A stretch of 24,561 nt of DNA, taken from NCBI GenBank assembly GCA_900544755.1, contig UQWQ01000024.1:1-24561 (forward strand), written 5' to 3'. Under the pieces are notes generated by a model that was not told the origin of the DNA, did not search any database, and saw only the letters and a program-made list of their open reading frames with translations. Origin of the DNA: an uncultured Collinsella sp. (GTDB lineage: Bacteria > Actinomycetota > Coriobacteriia > Coriobacteriales > Coriobacteriaceae). The translations under genes and the position numbers were made by a program. Shown here piece after piece: positions 10,300 through 17,418 of the stretch; within the stretch, counting starts at the first letter, position 1; each line of letters starts with the position of its first letter.

Positions 10300-12780
10300 C
10301 TACTCCACCGGCTTGAAGATGGTGGACTGGCCGAAGACGCTGCGGATGAGGGCTTTGGCCTCGTCCTCGGTCTGCGGGATGCTCGGGGCTGCACCCTGAT
10401 GGCCGAAGGGGCCGCCCGCACCGGAGTTGGACTCCCAGGGAGCTGCAGGAGCGTCCTCCTCTTTGGGGGCAGTTGCAGCGGACTTGGGCGCGGACGCCGC
10501 ACCCGGCACGTCGAACGGAGGCAGATCGTCCCCACCAGCATCGGCAACAAAACCGCCAACCATGGCATCGTCGTAGGGAACCTGCTCGGATTCCCATGGC
10601 GCAGACGGCGCGGCGGGCTGAGCCTTGGGAGCGGACGCGCGCTCGGGCGCTCGGGGCGCGGGCTCGGTCGGGAGCTTGCCCGTGGCAGGAGCGCCGGCGG
10701 GGTTGTCGGAGCGCAGCCAGGGGGCTTTGCCCAGGTCAGACGACTTGGGCGCGGGCGAGGCAGGCTTGGGCGCGGGTGTCGGAGCAGCCGGTTTGGCCAT
10801 GACGGGCTTAGGCGCCGACGGGGTCGGCGCCGCTATCGGTGCTGCTTTTGGCTGCGTCGCGCTGGCGCTCGAGGATGCAGGGGCCGCCGAGGACACGGGT
10901 TGCGGGTCCGCAGATACCGCAGCCCGTGCAGATGGAGAATGCTCCTCATGTTGAGGAGCCGGCGTGCCACCCCCATCCAGGACATAGTCGACGGTACGAC
11001 GACCGAAGACCGCACTGACTGTCGGCAGGACCACCGACTGCGTGTCGGCGCGTCCAAGCATCTTGATGGCAAAGGTCGAGCCCGCGGGGAACGAGACCGT
11101 GAGCCTGGAGCCGTCGTCAGCCGTGGCGCGGGCATTGAGCAAAAGCCCCGCGTAGGAAGCCTGACGCGCCTTGACACGCTCGACAACCTCGGCCCATTTG
11201 CGCTGCAGCTCTCCGGCATCCTCGACCGCGGGCGTCTCGGCAGTACCGGCGGCGGCAACCTGGGCGGCATTGTTGGACTGGGGCTTAGGTGCCGGAGCGG
11301 TGGCAGGCGCGGGAGCCGCAACGGGCTGAGGCGTCGGAGTCGGCGCAGGCTGAGGTGCAGGCGCTGCAGGCTTGGAAGCTGACACGGACGCAGAACGGGA
11401 CGCAGGCTGGGCAGCCGGAACAGCAGCACCACGGTCCCAAGGCATACCGCCCTGGCGCGCGGACGTAGCAGCGGGGGCAGCGGATGCCGCCGGAGCGGCA
11501 GCACGAGCGCCCGAAATTAGCGTCGGCTGTTGGGCAGCAGCGGGTACGGATGCTGCAGGCGCGGCGGCCTGAGCAGCAGCCACGCTCGCCGGCACGGCGC
11601 CGTTGGCAACCATGGCCTCCAAGCGGGCCACGCGCTCGGCCAATGCCTCAATCGTTAAATCGGCCTCGGGACGTGCCAGGCGCGTGCAGGCGATCTCGAG
11701 CACCAGGCGCACGTCGCTCGCGCCCCTCATCTCCAGTGCGGCATCGTCGAGCACCGTCAGCACACGGGCCAGGCGGTCGGCAGGATGCTCGCCAAAGGCA
11801 GCGGCCTCGGCAGCAAGCGCCTCGGCCTGCTCGGAGCCGCCCTCAAACAGCTCGGCACGGGCACCGGCAACGCAGGCAACGTACACGTCACGCACATGCG
11901 CCACCAGGTCGCGCGTCAGCTCCAGCAGGTCGTTTCCTTCCTCGACCTGCGCACGGATCAGTCCATAGAGCTCGGCAACATCGCGATCGGCAATGGCGCG
12001 GGAAAACTCGCCCAGAATCTGGTCCGAAACCTCGCCTAAAAGCGAGCGGGCGTCGTCCGCATGCACAGAACCGTTGCCAAAGACGCTCAGCTGCTCCAGC
12101 GTGGACAACGCGTCGCGCATACCGCCCTTGGCATGGCGCGCCACGATAGCCAGCGCCTCATCGTCGTAATCGAAGCCCTCCTGCTCGCACACGTATGCCA
12201 GGCGACGCTCGATATCCTCGTTGCCGATGCGATGGAAATCGAAACGCTGGCAGCGCGAGAGGATGGTCTCCAGAATCTTTTGCGGGTCGGTGGTGCACAG
12301 CACAAAGATCACGTGCGCCGGCGGCTCCTCGAGCGTCTTGAGCAGCGCGTTGAACGCCGCCGTCGTGAGCATGTGGACCTCGTCGATGATATAGATCTTG
12401 TACTTGCCGCGTACCGGGGCAAAGTTGACGGAGTTGATGATTTCCTCGCGCACATTGTCCACGCCCGTGCGGGAGGCGGCATCGAGCTCGTAGACATCGG
12501 GGTGGTTACCCTCGGCAATGAGCTCGCACTCCTCGCAAGTACCGTCGGGCATGCAGCCGCTTGCACCCTCGGCGCGCGCCGCCTCGGCATTGCGGCACAG
12601 CAGCGCCTTGGCCAGGATGCGCGCCATGGTGGTCTTGCCCGTGCCGCGCGGTCCGCAGAACAGGTAGGCGTGGGACAGGCGCCCCTCAGTGATGGCGTGC
12701 TCGAGCGTCGAGACGATATGCTGCTGGCCCACCACGGAGTCAAAGGTGAGCGGGCGATACTTTCGGTACAACGATTCCAT
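10300..12780 (-). CDS. dnaX: DNA polymerase III subunit gamma/tau
   Basis: DnaX is the clamp-loader ATPase of the replicative polymerase: it opens and loads the beta clamp and, as tau, links polymerase and helicase. The 826-residue product begins MESLYRKYRPLTFDSVVGQ. It has Walker A GPRGTGKT (43-50), zinc-site cysteines (62, 76, 82, 85), Walker B IIDEVH (131-136) and sensor SRC (175-177). After the AAA+ and collar region (to about 370) come two long Ala/Pro-rich linkers flanking a folded segment at about 590-680, and a C-terminal tail ending SVFGQSTIFKPVE. ATG 12780 has GGGGGAG upstream; the 37-residue extension in the longer frame is not family-like. I see no clear A-rich slippery site for a gamma frameshift. 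It is divergent from the gene at 12897. Confidence 0.96.
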   Translation of the reverse strand: MESLYRKYRPLTFDSVVGQQHIVSTLEHAITEGRLSHAYLFCGPRGTGKTTMARILAKALLCRNAEAARAEGASGCMPDGTCEECELIAEGNHPDVYELDAASRTGVDNVREEIINSVNFAPVRGKYKIYIIDEVHMLTTAAFNALLKTLEEPPAHVIFVLCTTDPQKILETILSRCQRFDFHRIGNEDIERRLAYVCEQEGFDYDDEALAIVARHAKGGMRDALSTLEQLSVFGNGSVHADDARSLLGEVSDQILGEFSRAIADRDVAELYGLIRAQVEEGNDLLELTRDLVAHVRDVYVACVAGARAELFEGGSEQAEALAAEAAAFGEHPADRLARVLTVLDDAALEMRGASDVRLVLEIACTRLARPEADLTIEALAERVARLEAMVANGAVPASVAAAQAAAPAASVPAAAQQPTLISGARAAAPAASAAPAATSARQGGMPWDRGAAVPAAQPASRSASVSASKPAAPAPQPAPTPTPQPVAAPAPATAPAPKPQSNNAAQVAAAGTAETPAVEDAGELQRKWAEVVERVKARQASYAGLLLNARATADDGSRLTVSFPAGSTFAIKMLGRADTQSVVLPTVSAVFGRRTVDYVLDGGGTPAPQHEEHSPSARAAVSADPQPVSSAAPASSSASATQPKAAPIAAPTPSAPKPVMAKPAAPTPAPKPASPAPKSSDLGKAPWLRSDNPAGAPATGKLPTEPAPRAPERASAPKAQPAAPSAPWESEQVPYDDAMVGGFVADAGGDDLPPFDVPGAASAPKSAATAPKEEDAPAAPWESNSGAGGPFGHQGAAPSIPQTEDEAKALIRSVFGQSTIFKPVE

Positions 12781-12896
12781 GGGTGCTCCCCCGGGTATAC
12801 TGAGTCTTGTTGCCGCGGCGGCCATGCGGTCGCACGGCATACTGCATTCCATAATAACCCGTACGGCGAGCCCGCCGCGATAGGAGTCCAAAGAGC
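12781..12896. promoter_or_regulatory. Divergent promoter region of dnaX and the YcxB-like gene
   Basis: This 116-bp gap must hold both divergent promoters. Around 12850-12856 the sequence CATAATA reads as CATAAT on the plus strand and TATTAT on the minus strand, both five of six matches to a -10 box, but neither has a recognisable -35 at 17 bp. The SD of the rightward gene (AGGAG, 12882-12886) and of dnaX (GGGAG) are clear. Confidence 0.35.
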
Positions 12897-13613
12897 ATGG
12901 CAGACGCAGAGAGCAACCTCGTTCCCTCCGAAGCAGCCGACCAGGTCGAGGTCGCGCTCGAGGAGCAGGCCGCAGCCGACGACGGCATCCTGTACCTCAA
13001 CGAGTACCAGTACGAAAACGACCTGGTCACCGACTTCGCCCGCCTGGTCGCCTCGCCCAGGCGTCGCGGCTCGCTGTATGTCGCCGCGGCAATTGCCGCG
13101 CTCATCGGCATCGGCATGCTGGTGGCCGGCGGCAACTGGATCAAGTTTGGCGTCGTCTTGATCGTATTCGGCGCCTTTTTGGCCTGGTGGAGCAAGAACC
13201 TTCACCACACCCTCGCCCGCGACTTTATCGACGCCGTCGAGGCCGACGAGTCCATGGGCGGCCGCTATCGCCGCGTCGCCGCCAACGAGGACGGCCTGAT
13301 GGTTTGGGGCAAGAGCGGCAAGTCGCAGTTCTTCCCGTTTGAGAAGCTCGACCACGTGCTCGACGGCGAGCGCATCTTTGTTGCCATGTTCGCCGACCAG
13401 GGCGTGACGATCCCTAAGGACACCTTTGTGCGTGGTAATGCCGAGCAGTTCGGTCCCTTCCTTAAGGCGCGCATCAACAAAAAACTCCGCATCGAGACCA
13501 AACGCAAGAAGATGAAGGCAGAAAAGGCCGCTGCCGAAGCAAAACAGGGCGACAAGCCCCAGGAGACCAAGGGCAAGCAGCGCAAGCAGAAGAAGAGCAA
13601 GAAGAAGCGGTAG
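12897..13613 (+). CDS. YcxB-like membrane protein
   Basis: This 238-residue integral membrane protein has an acidic N-terminal region and two adjacent membrane segments (about 60-78 and 82-98). A soluble domain (about 120-195) contains FFPFEKLDHVLDGERIF and an IPKDTF segment, matching the general pattern of YcxB-family C-terminal domains. The tail is extremely Lys-rich (about 200-238) and probably cytoplasmic, perhaps contacting RNA, DNA or phospholipid. The function of YcxB proteins is not established. ATG 12897 follows AGGAG by 10 nt. It is transcribed alone, divergent from dnaX and convergent with the operon ending at 13719. Confidence 0.75.
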   Translation: MADAESNLVPSEAADQVEVALEEQAAADDGILYLNEYQYENDLVTDFARLVASPRRRGSLYVAAAIAALIGIGMLVAGGNWIKFGVVLIVFGAFLAWWSKNLHHTLARDFIDAVEADESMGGRYRRVAANEDGLMVWGKSGKSQFFPFEKLDHVLDGERIFVAMFADQGVTIPKDTFVRGNAEQFGPFLKARINKKLRIETKRKKMKAEKAAAEAKQGDKPQETKGKQRKQKKSKKKR

Positions 13614-13628
13614 GCCGGCCGACACCGA

Positions 13629-13681
13629 AGGCGCCTCGTCCCGCGCCCGATTCCGGGCCGGGGCGCCTGGAATCGGGCGCG
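13629..13681. terminator. Strong GC-rich hairpin between convergent genes
   Basis: CGCGCCCGATTCC (13642-13654) and GGAATCGGGCGCG (13669-13681) form a perfect 13-bp stem with a 14-nt loop. The loop's GGCGCCT (13662-13668) can alternatively pair with AGGCGCC (13629-13635), so two structures compete. The element lies 15-68 nt after the YcxB-like stop and before the convergent stop at 13719. It lacks a U tract, so it may work as a Rho-type or structural terminator on both strands. Confidence 0.5.
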
Positions 13682-13718
13682 CGTACCGCCAATGGACCCG
13701 TTTTGCCTTGCTCTCGAG

Positions 13719-14378
13719 CTATTTCACTTCAAACCTTAAGAGCCTCCGCTCCGGCAGATCGGTCATCTTCATCGTGTAAGTCCCGGGAAATGCTTTCTCA
13801 AAACGGACGGTCTCGTAACCTTCGAAATAGTCGTTGGTGTTCTGCATCATAAATGGGACGAGCAACTCGTTTTCTGCCCCAACCTCCACGGCAAACGCAG
13901 CAGAGCCGCCAAGGACCGGCATGGCTTGCGTTATCAGATCGGTATTGACTACAAAATCATAGTTTGGCGCAGACTCCGGAACCAGATGCCAAACATACGC
14001 TTTGATTCCACCGTCGATATTATCCCTATTTCTGACACGCATCTTTACGGCGATAACGCACGTGATGTCGGCATCCTTCAGTCTCGTTTTCGTATCCACG
14101 GTGCCATATTTTGAATAATCGTCATGTGCTCGTTTGAGATACTCGCGCGGCGTGAGCAACTCTGCCCCGTCTATGCAAAACGAATACCCATCAGTCACCA
14201 CATCCTTCGACCCCAGAAACGCTCCATCCATCGAGAGCCATTCGCCCTCCGCGTAATATTTCTCAGGAATGACCGTCCGGTTCCCGTTAACGACGCTCAC
14301 CCTCATGCCCGCAAGGCCGGCAGCAGCACAGCAAAAAAGCGCGAGCGCCGATCTTCTCGTCCACAGGGTCTTCTTCAT
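13719..14378 (-). CDS. Exported DUF5028-like protein
   Basis: This 219-residue protein has an N-terminal signal or anchor segment (about 10-30) after the basic MKKTLWTRRS. The exported part begins with YYAEGEWLSMDGAF, then DGYSFCIDGAELLTPREYLKR and, near the end, DYFEGYETVRFEKAFPGTY. From memory the GEW-x-x-DGAF and GYS-x-x-x-x-x-AE-x-L pattern resembles DUF5028 proteins of Gram-positive bacteria, often seen beside ABC exporters; this family call is tentative. It is the last gene of the ABC cassette. The start could also be GTG 14387, overlapping the ATPase stop as GTGA; I prefer ATG 14378 because the SD-like AAAGG is too close to the GTG. A role as an accessory or immunity lipoprotein-like factor is inference. 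Confidence 0.7.
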   Translation of the reverse strand: MKKTLWTRRSALALFCCAAAGLAGMRVSVVNGNRTVIPEKYYAEGEWLSMDGAFLGSKDVVTDGYSFCIDGAELLTPREYLKRAHDDYSKYGTVDTKTRLKDADITCVIAVKMRVRNRDNIDGGIKAYVWHLVPESAPNYDFVVNTDLITQAMPVLGGSAAFAVEVGAENELLVPFMMQNTNDYFEGYETVRFEKAFPGTYTMKMTDLPERRLLRFEVK

Positions 14379-14383
14379 CGCGC

Positions 14384-15028
14384 TCACGACCTTTCCCGAA
14401 CTTTCACAACGGCACCGTCGCGCATGCAGTAAACCCGATCGGCCAGTTCCTCGAGCACCTCTCCGTCATGGCTGGACAGAAGGACCTCACGACCCGTTGA
14501 TGCCGCCATCGCCACAACGCGCTTGAGCATTTCAACGCCCGCTTCGTCGAGGGCATTCGTTGGCTCATCGAGAACAAGCAGCTTCGGCTTCTCCATAATT
14601 GCCGCAGCTATCCCCAGACGCTGCTTCATCCCAAGCGAGTATGCTCGGAACTTCTTTTTTTCGTCTGCATCGAGCCCCACGAGCCGCAGGGCAGAGCGAA
14701 TGTCCTCGGGGGTGGCAACGCCCTTGATCTGAGCGATGAGCTTCAGATTGTCGTAGCCAGACAGATATCCCAAAAAGGAAGGCGCCTCGATCAACATCCC
14801 CAGACTCGGCGGGAACGAGATGTCCGCCCCAAGCCTTTGGCCATCGATAGAGATTTCGCCTTCGGTAGGCTTGATCAACCCGCAAACCGCTCGCATGAGC
14901 ATGGTCTTACCCGAACCGTTTATCCCCTGAAGCCCGACCACAGTCCCAGGGTCAACCTCGATGGACACGTTGCGCAGGACATCGTTTTTACCCATGCGCT
15001 TCGATACGCCCCTTACGATCACACTCAT
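14384..15028 (-). CDS. BcrA-type ABC transporter ATP-binding protein
   Basis: This 214-residue cytoplasmic ATPase would power the two permeases encoded directly upstream. Walker A is GINGSGKT (35-42), the signature is SLGMKQ (131-136), Walker B is LLVLDEP (150-156) and the H-loop His is 187. In place of the usual Q-loop Gln there is LIEAPSFLGYL (79-89), the LIExP pattern typical of bacitracin/lantibiotic-resistance ATPases (BcrA/LanF group). That points to export or self-protection against a peptide or amphiphile, not nutrient uptake. ATG 15028 has AAGGGGG upstream and overlaps the permease stop by 4 nt (ATGA). The longer frame to 15091 is rejected. Confidence 0.93.
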   Translation of the reverse strand: MSVIVRGVSKRMGKNDVLRNVSIEVDPGTVVGLQGINGSGKTMLMRAVCGLIKPTEGEISIDGQRLGADISFPPSLGMLIEAPSFLGYLSGYDNLKLIAQIKGVATPEDIRSALRLVGLDADEKKKFRAYSLGMKQRLGIAAAIMEKPKLLVLDEPTNALDEAGVEMLKRVVAMAASTGREVLLSSHDGEVLEELADRVYCMRDGAVVKVRERS

Positions 15029-15861
15029 ATCTTGTCCCCCTTTTCTATAAGGTCGGCCCTTCGAAACCACAGTCCACCCAACGATAGGCATAACGACATA
15101 AGCCCAATTGATGACAAGACACTCGAGCCCGCCGCGATTCCCTCTTTGACAATTCCACCCCAGCGCAACAGCATCAAGGCGTTACCCAATAGCGCCCAAT
15201 GTCGTGCATATGCCGAGCAGATCAGGTAGCTCATTAAAACCACAAACGAGACTGACGACCCAAGCACAAACCCAACCGCTGCCTGCGCAAACGCAAGCGC
15301 CTCAAAAGCAAATAAGAGACCTATGAAAAACGGCAGCGCATCTGCCTCGGCAGCTTTGAGAAACCACGGCGCCAAATTAGCCAGTTGAAGCGACTCACCA
15401 TGAATGACCGCGCTGAACGAGGAGCTCACCACCAAGCTCCAAATCACAACAGAGCAAACCACCACGAGCAGTGAAAATGCCGTTACTGCCGCCACCAAGA
15501 TAAAACGCGAGACCCACCAAAGGGTTCTTGCCCGGCATCGAACAAGCGCTTGCAAACCAAACCCGTGCAACGATTCGGTCGGATAGTCGAGTGTTGTATA
15601 GAGAATAAGCAGAATGAGAAATAGCCATCCTAGCGGAGGCACAAACATGACCCCGGGCCTAGGCTCAAACGGAGCAGATCCGGCAAACACGAGCGCAAGA
15701 TTATCCGCAAACCCCAAGGTATCCGTTCTAACCCCATACACAGAAGACAATCCGTAGGCGTACACCAAGTTCGCAACGGTCACTGCCGCAATTGCAATAA
15801 AAGTGATGATGTTCTTCTTCAAAACGGTCCTCAGGTCCGCGGCGACCAGCCTAAACAGCAT
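15025..15861 (-). CDS. ABC transporter permease (second of pair)
   Basis: This 278-residue integral membrane protein has about six hydrophobic segments and no soluble domain, typical of the ABC-2-like permeases paired with BcrA-type ATPases. Start ATG 15861 has SD GAGGTGG and overlaps the stop of the preceding permease as TGATG, so the two are translationally coupled; the ORF extension to 15885 is rejected. Sequence similarity to the other permease is low by eye, so they probably form a heterodimeric channel. Base composition is more AT-rich than in the flanking housekeeping genes. Confidence 0.82.
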   Translation of the reverse strand: MLFRLVAADLRTVLKKNIITFIAIAAVTVANLVYAYGLSSVYGVRTDTLGFADNLALVFAGSAPFEPRPGVMFVPPLGWLFLILLILYTTLDYPTESLHGFGLQALVRCRARTLWWVSRFILVAAVTAFSLLVVVCSVVIWSLVVSSSFSAVIHGESLQLANLAPWFLKAAEADALPFFIGLLFAFEALAFAQAAVGFVLGSSVSFVVLMSYLICSAYARHWALLGNALMLLRWGGIVKEGIAAGSSVLSSIGLMSLCLSLGGLWFRRADLIEKGDKI

Positions 15862-16742
15862 CAGACCACCTCGCGTCTTTTCCACGCCCCAGAAAAAGCC
15901 AACGAAGCAAGGGTCAATAATATGATTTCCGCAAAACCGGCTCGAATGTCTGGCCAGTTATTCAGCGATTCCGACCTGATGCTGTTGAGGATATTGCAGT
16001 TAAACCCCACACAAGCCATTACGCCGAAGATCCAGCCATTTGCAAAATGCCACGCAACCATTAGCAGATACGGGACAATTATCGCTTTGATTCTGCTACG
16101 AAACAAAATTGAGAAGCCAGTTACAGCCATGGATAAAGTCCCGAGCGTGACAGCATCGAACAGCGTGTATGCGAGCACATATGACAAAGGATGCGAATAA
16201 AATAGACCGGAGAAGTAGCTATGCAGGTAAAGTCCTACGTAAGTCGACTCATCGACCCGAGGAAGATACGCAGGAAAAAGCATCGAGACGATCAGGAAAT
16301 TGACGAGCAGAGGAATGGCAGTCACTGTAAACGCGGAGAGGAAAGCAGACAGCATCTTTACGTTCACGTACGCCTTTCTGGAAACGCGCGTGCATATCTG
16401 CATGTCATAACCACTCAAACGCTCAAAGAGACACGACCAAGATCCAGCCAACATTGCAAGCAGGGGCAGTACATAGAAAAACACCGACGCAGACAGTGGC
16501 GCGTTCGCGCTCACAACAATCCAGTTACCGAAGCTGCTTTCACGTGTTTGACCGAGATAATTTTCGGCTTGCACGCCAACGCCGTAACCAAAAGAAAGAA
16601 GGTTGTGGCGCTCTTTTTCCAAATTTGCCCACGGCTCCAGCGCGGCAGCTATTGCAACTGCGACCGCAATCAAGAGAGCAAGGATAAAAGCTGGACGTCT
16701 AATCGTTTTCGACAGTTCGTATCTTGCGAGCTTTTGGTTCAT
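15861..16742 (-). CDS. ABC transporter permease (first of pair)
   Basis: This 293-residue integral membrane protein starts MNQKLARYELSKTIRRPAF, a short cytoplasmic helix followed by a first membrane segment, a long extracytoplasmic loop (roughly residues 40-85) and about five further membrane segments. This is the layout of ABC-2-type permeases. ATG 16742 is preceded by GGGAGGAGG, a strong SD; the longer ORF to 16796 has no comparable site. It follows the secreted-protein gene by 54 nt and is coupled to the next permease by a 1-nt TGATG overlap. Confidence 0.82.
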   Translation of the reverse strand: MNQKLARYELSKTIRRPAFILALLIAVAVAIAAALEPWANLEKERHNLLSFGYGVGVQAENYLGQTRESSFGNWIVVSANAPLSASVFFYVLPLLAMLAGSWSCLFERLSGYDMQICTRVSRKAYVNVKMLSAFLSAFTVTAIPLLVNFLIVSMLFPAYLPRVDESTYVGLYLHSYFSGLFYSHPLSYVLAYTLFDAVTLGTLSMAVTGFSILFRSRIKAIIVPYLLMVAWHFANGWIFGVMACVGFNCNILNSIRSESLNNWPDIRAGFAEIILLTLASLAFSGAWKRREVV

Positions 16743-16796
16743 ACGTCCTCCTCCCCCTTCCGACCCAGAAAGCCGGAAGGGAGCCATTTCAAACAA

Positions 16797-17309
16797 CTAT
16801 GCGGGAAGCTTGTGGAAATGCCCGACGCAGTCGGGGCTCCATACACCAATAACAGTGCCGTAGCCAGACTCCGCCCATGCAGTCAGTCGCGCCGCAGATC
16901 GCCCGTTCTCACGGACGAGGTTATACATTTCCCACTGTCCCTTGTGATTCGAACGATACGTTCCCTGAGTACAATTCATGCTGCCGCTACCGCTTGTGTT
17001 ATACGCACCGTCTGTATATAACCGAAGCGGATTTCCCGTATGGCCCTGGATATCCAGATAGAGCGATGAGGAATCATCCTTTTGACGGTAGCCAGTTGCA
17101 CTCGTCCCGGCACATTGAAAACTAAATGCCTTATCGGCATTGTTCGTACAGGTCGTAATTCCCGTATCGGCGTTTTGAGTAATGCTGGAAACCTGAGAGG
17201 TGTCAAACTCCTCTTGTGCAAACGATGCAGCGGGAACCCCTAGGGACAGACCAGCTGCAATCACCAAGCCGACTCCGATTCGAGCAATAGCGCTCCTTGG
17301 CTTAATCAT
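16797..17309 (-). CDS. Secreted four-cysteine protein heading the ABC cassette
   Basis: This 170-residue precursor has a clear Sec signal peptide (basic MIKPRSAIAR, hydrophobic 11-27, AxA-like site after SFA at 31), giving a mature protein of about 139 residues starting QEEFD. It has four cysteines (54, 66, 113, 161), enough for two disulfides, and many Ser, Thr, Gly and Asn residues. The pattern AFSF, then GYRQKDDSSSLYL, and a C-terminal GVWSPD recalls small exported proteins of the DUF2712 type, but I am not certain. It could be the exported effector, a bacteriocin-like product, or an accessory of the adjacent ABC transporter. ATG 17309 has SD GGAGAAGG; the track start at TTG 17321 lies over that SD. 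Confidence 0.75.
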   Translation of the reverse strand: MIKPRSAIARIGVGLVIAAGLSLGVPAASFAQEEFDTSQVSSITQNADTGITTCTNNADKAFSFQCAGTSATGYRQKDDSSSLYLDIQGHTGNPLRLYTDGAYNTSGSGSMNCTQGTYRSNHKGQWEMYNLVRENGRSAARLTAWAESGYGTVIGVWSPDCVGHFHKLPA

Positions 17310-17418
17310 GGCCTTCTCCAATCAAAAGCGGTTAACAATGCGTCGACGCGCGGCAACCTTCGCATGAATAGAGAAAGATGTCTGTAAACACCCGCTATTG
17401 AGTTGATTGCTCAGGCGT
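17310..17418 (-). promoter_or_regulatory. Regulator-cassette spacer, probable promoter region
   Basis: The 109-bp AT-rich spacer separates the LuxR-type regulator gene from the secreted-protein gene on the same strand. It contains the 10-bp palindrome GCGTCGACGC (17340-17349). I found no -35/-10 pair with good spacing. The gap is large compared with the overlaps within the cassette, so a regulated promoter for the five-gene unit is likely here, possibly controlled by the adjacent regulator. Confidence 0.35.

Noticed and set aside
10300..12780. Programmed frameshift for a DnaX gamma form
   Set aside because: No A-AAA-AAG type slippery heptamer with a following stop was seen in the coding strand.
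12781..12896. 4.5S SRP RNA or tRNA next to dnaX
   Set aside because: Neither the GGAAGGAAGCAG-type SRP core nor a tRNA T-loop was found on either strand in this gap or in the other intergenic regions.
12061..13625. Long ORFs (12061-13161 plus; 12309-13625 minus) bridging dnaX and the YcxB-like gene
   Set aside because: Each runs across two real divergent genes in wrong frames and would erase the promoter region; the true genes have SDs and family features.
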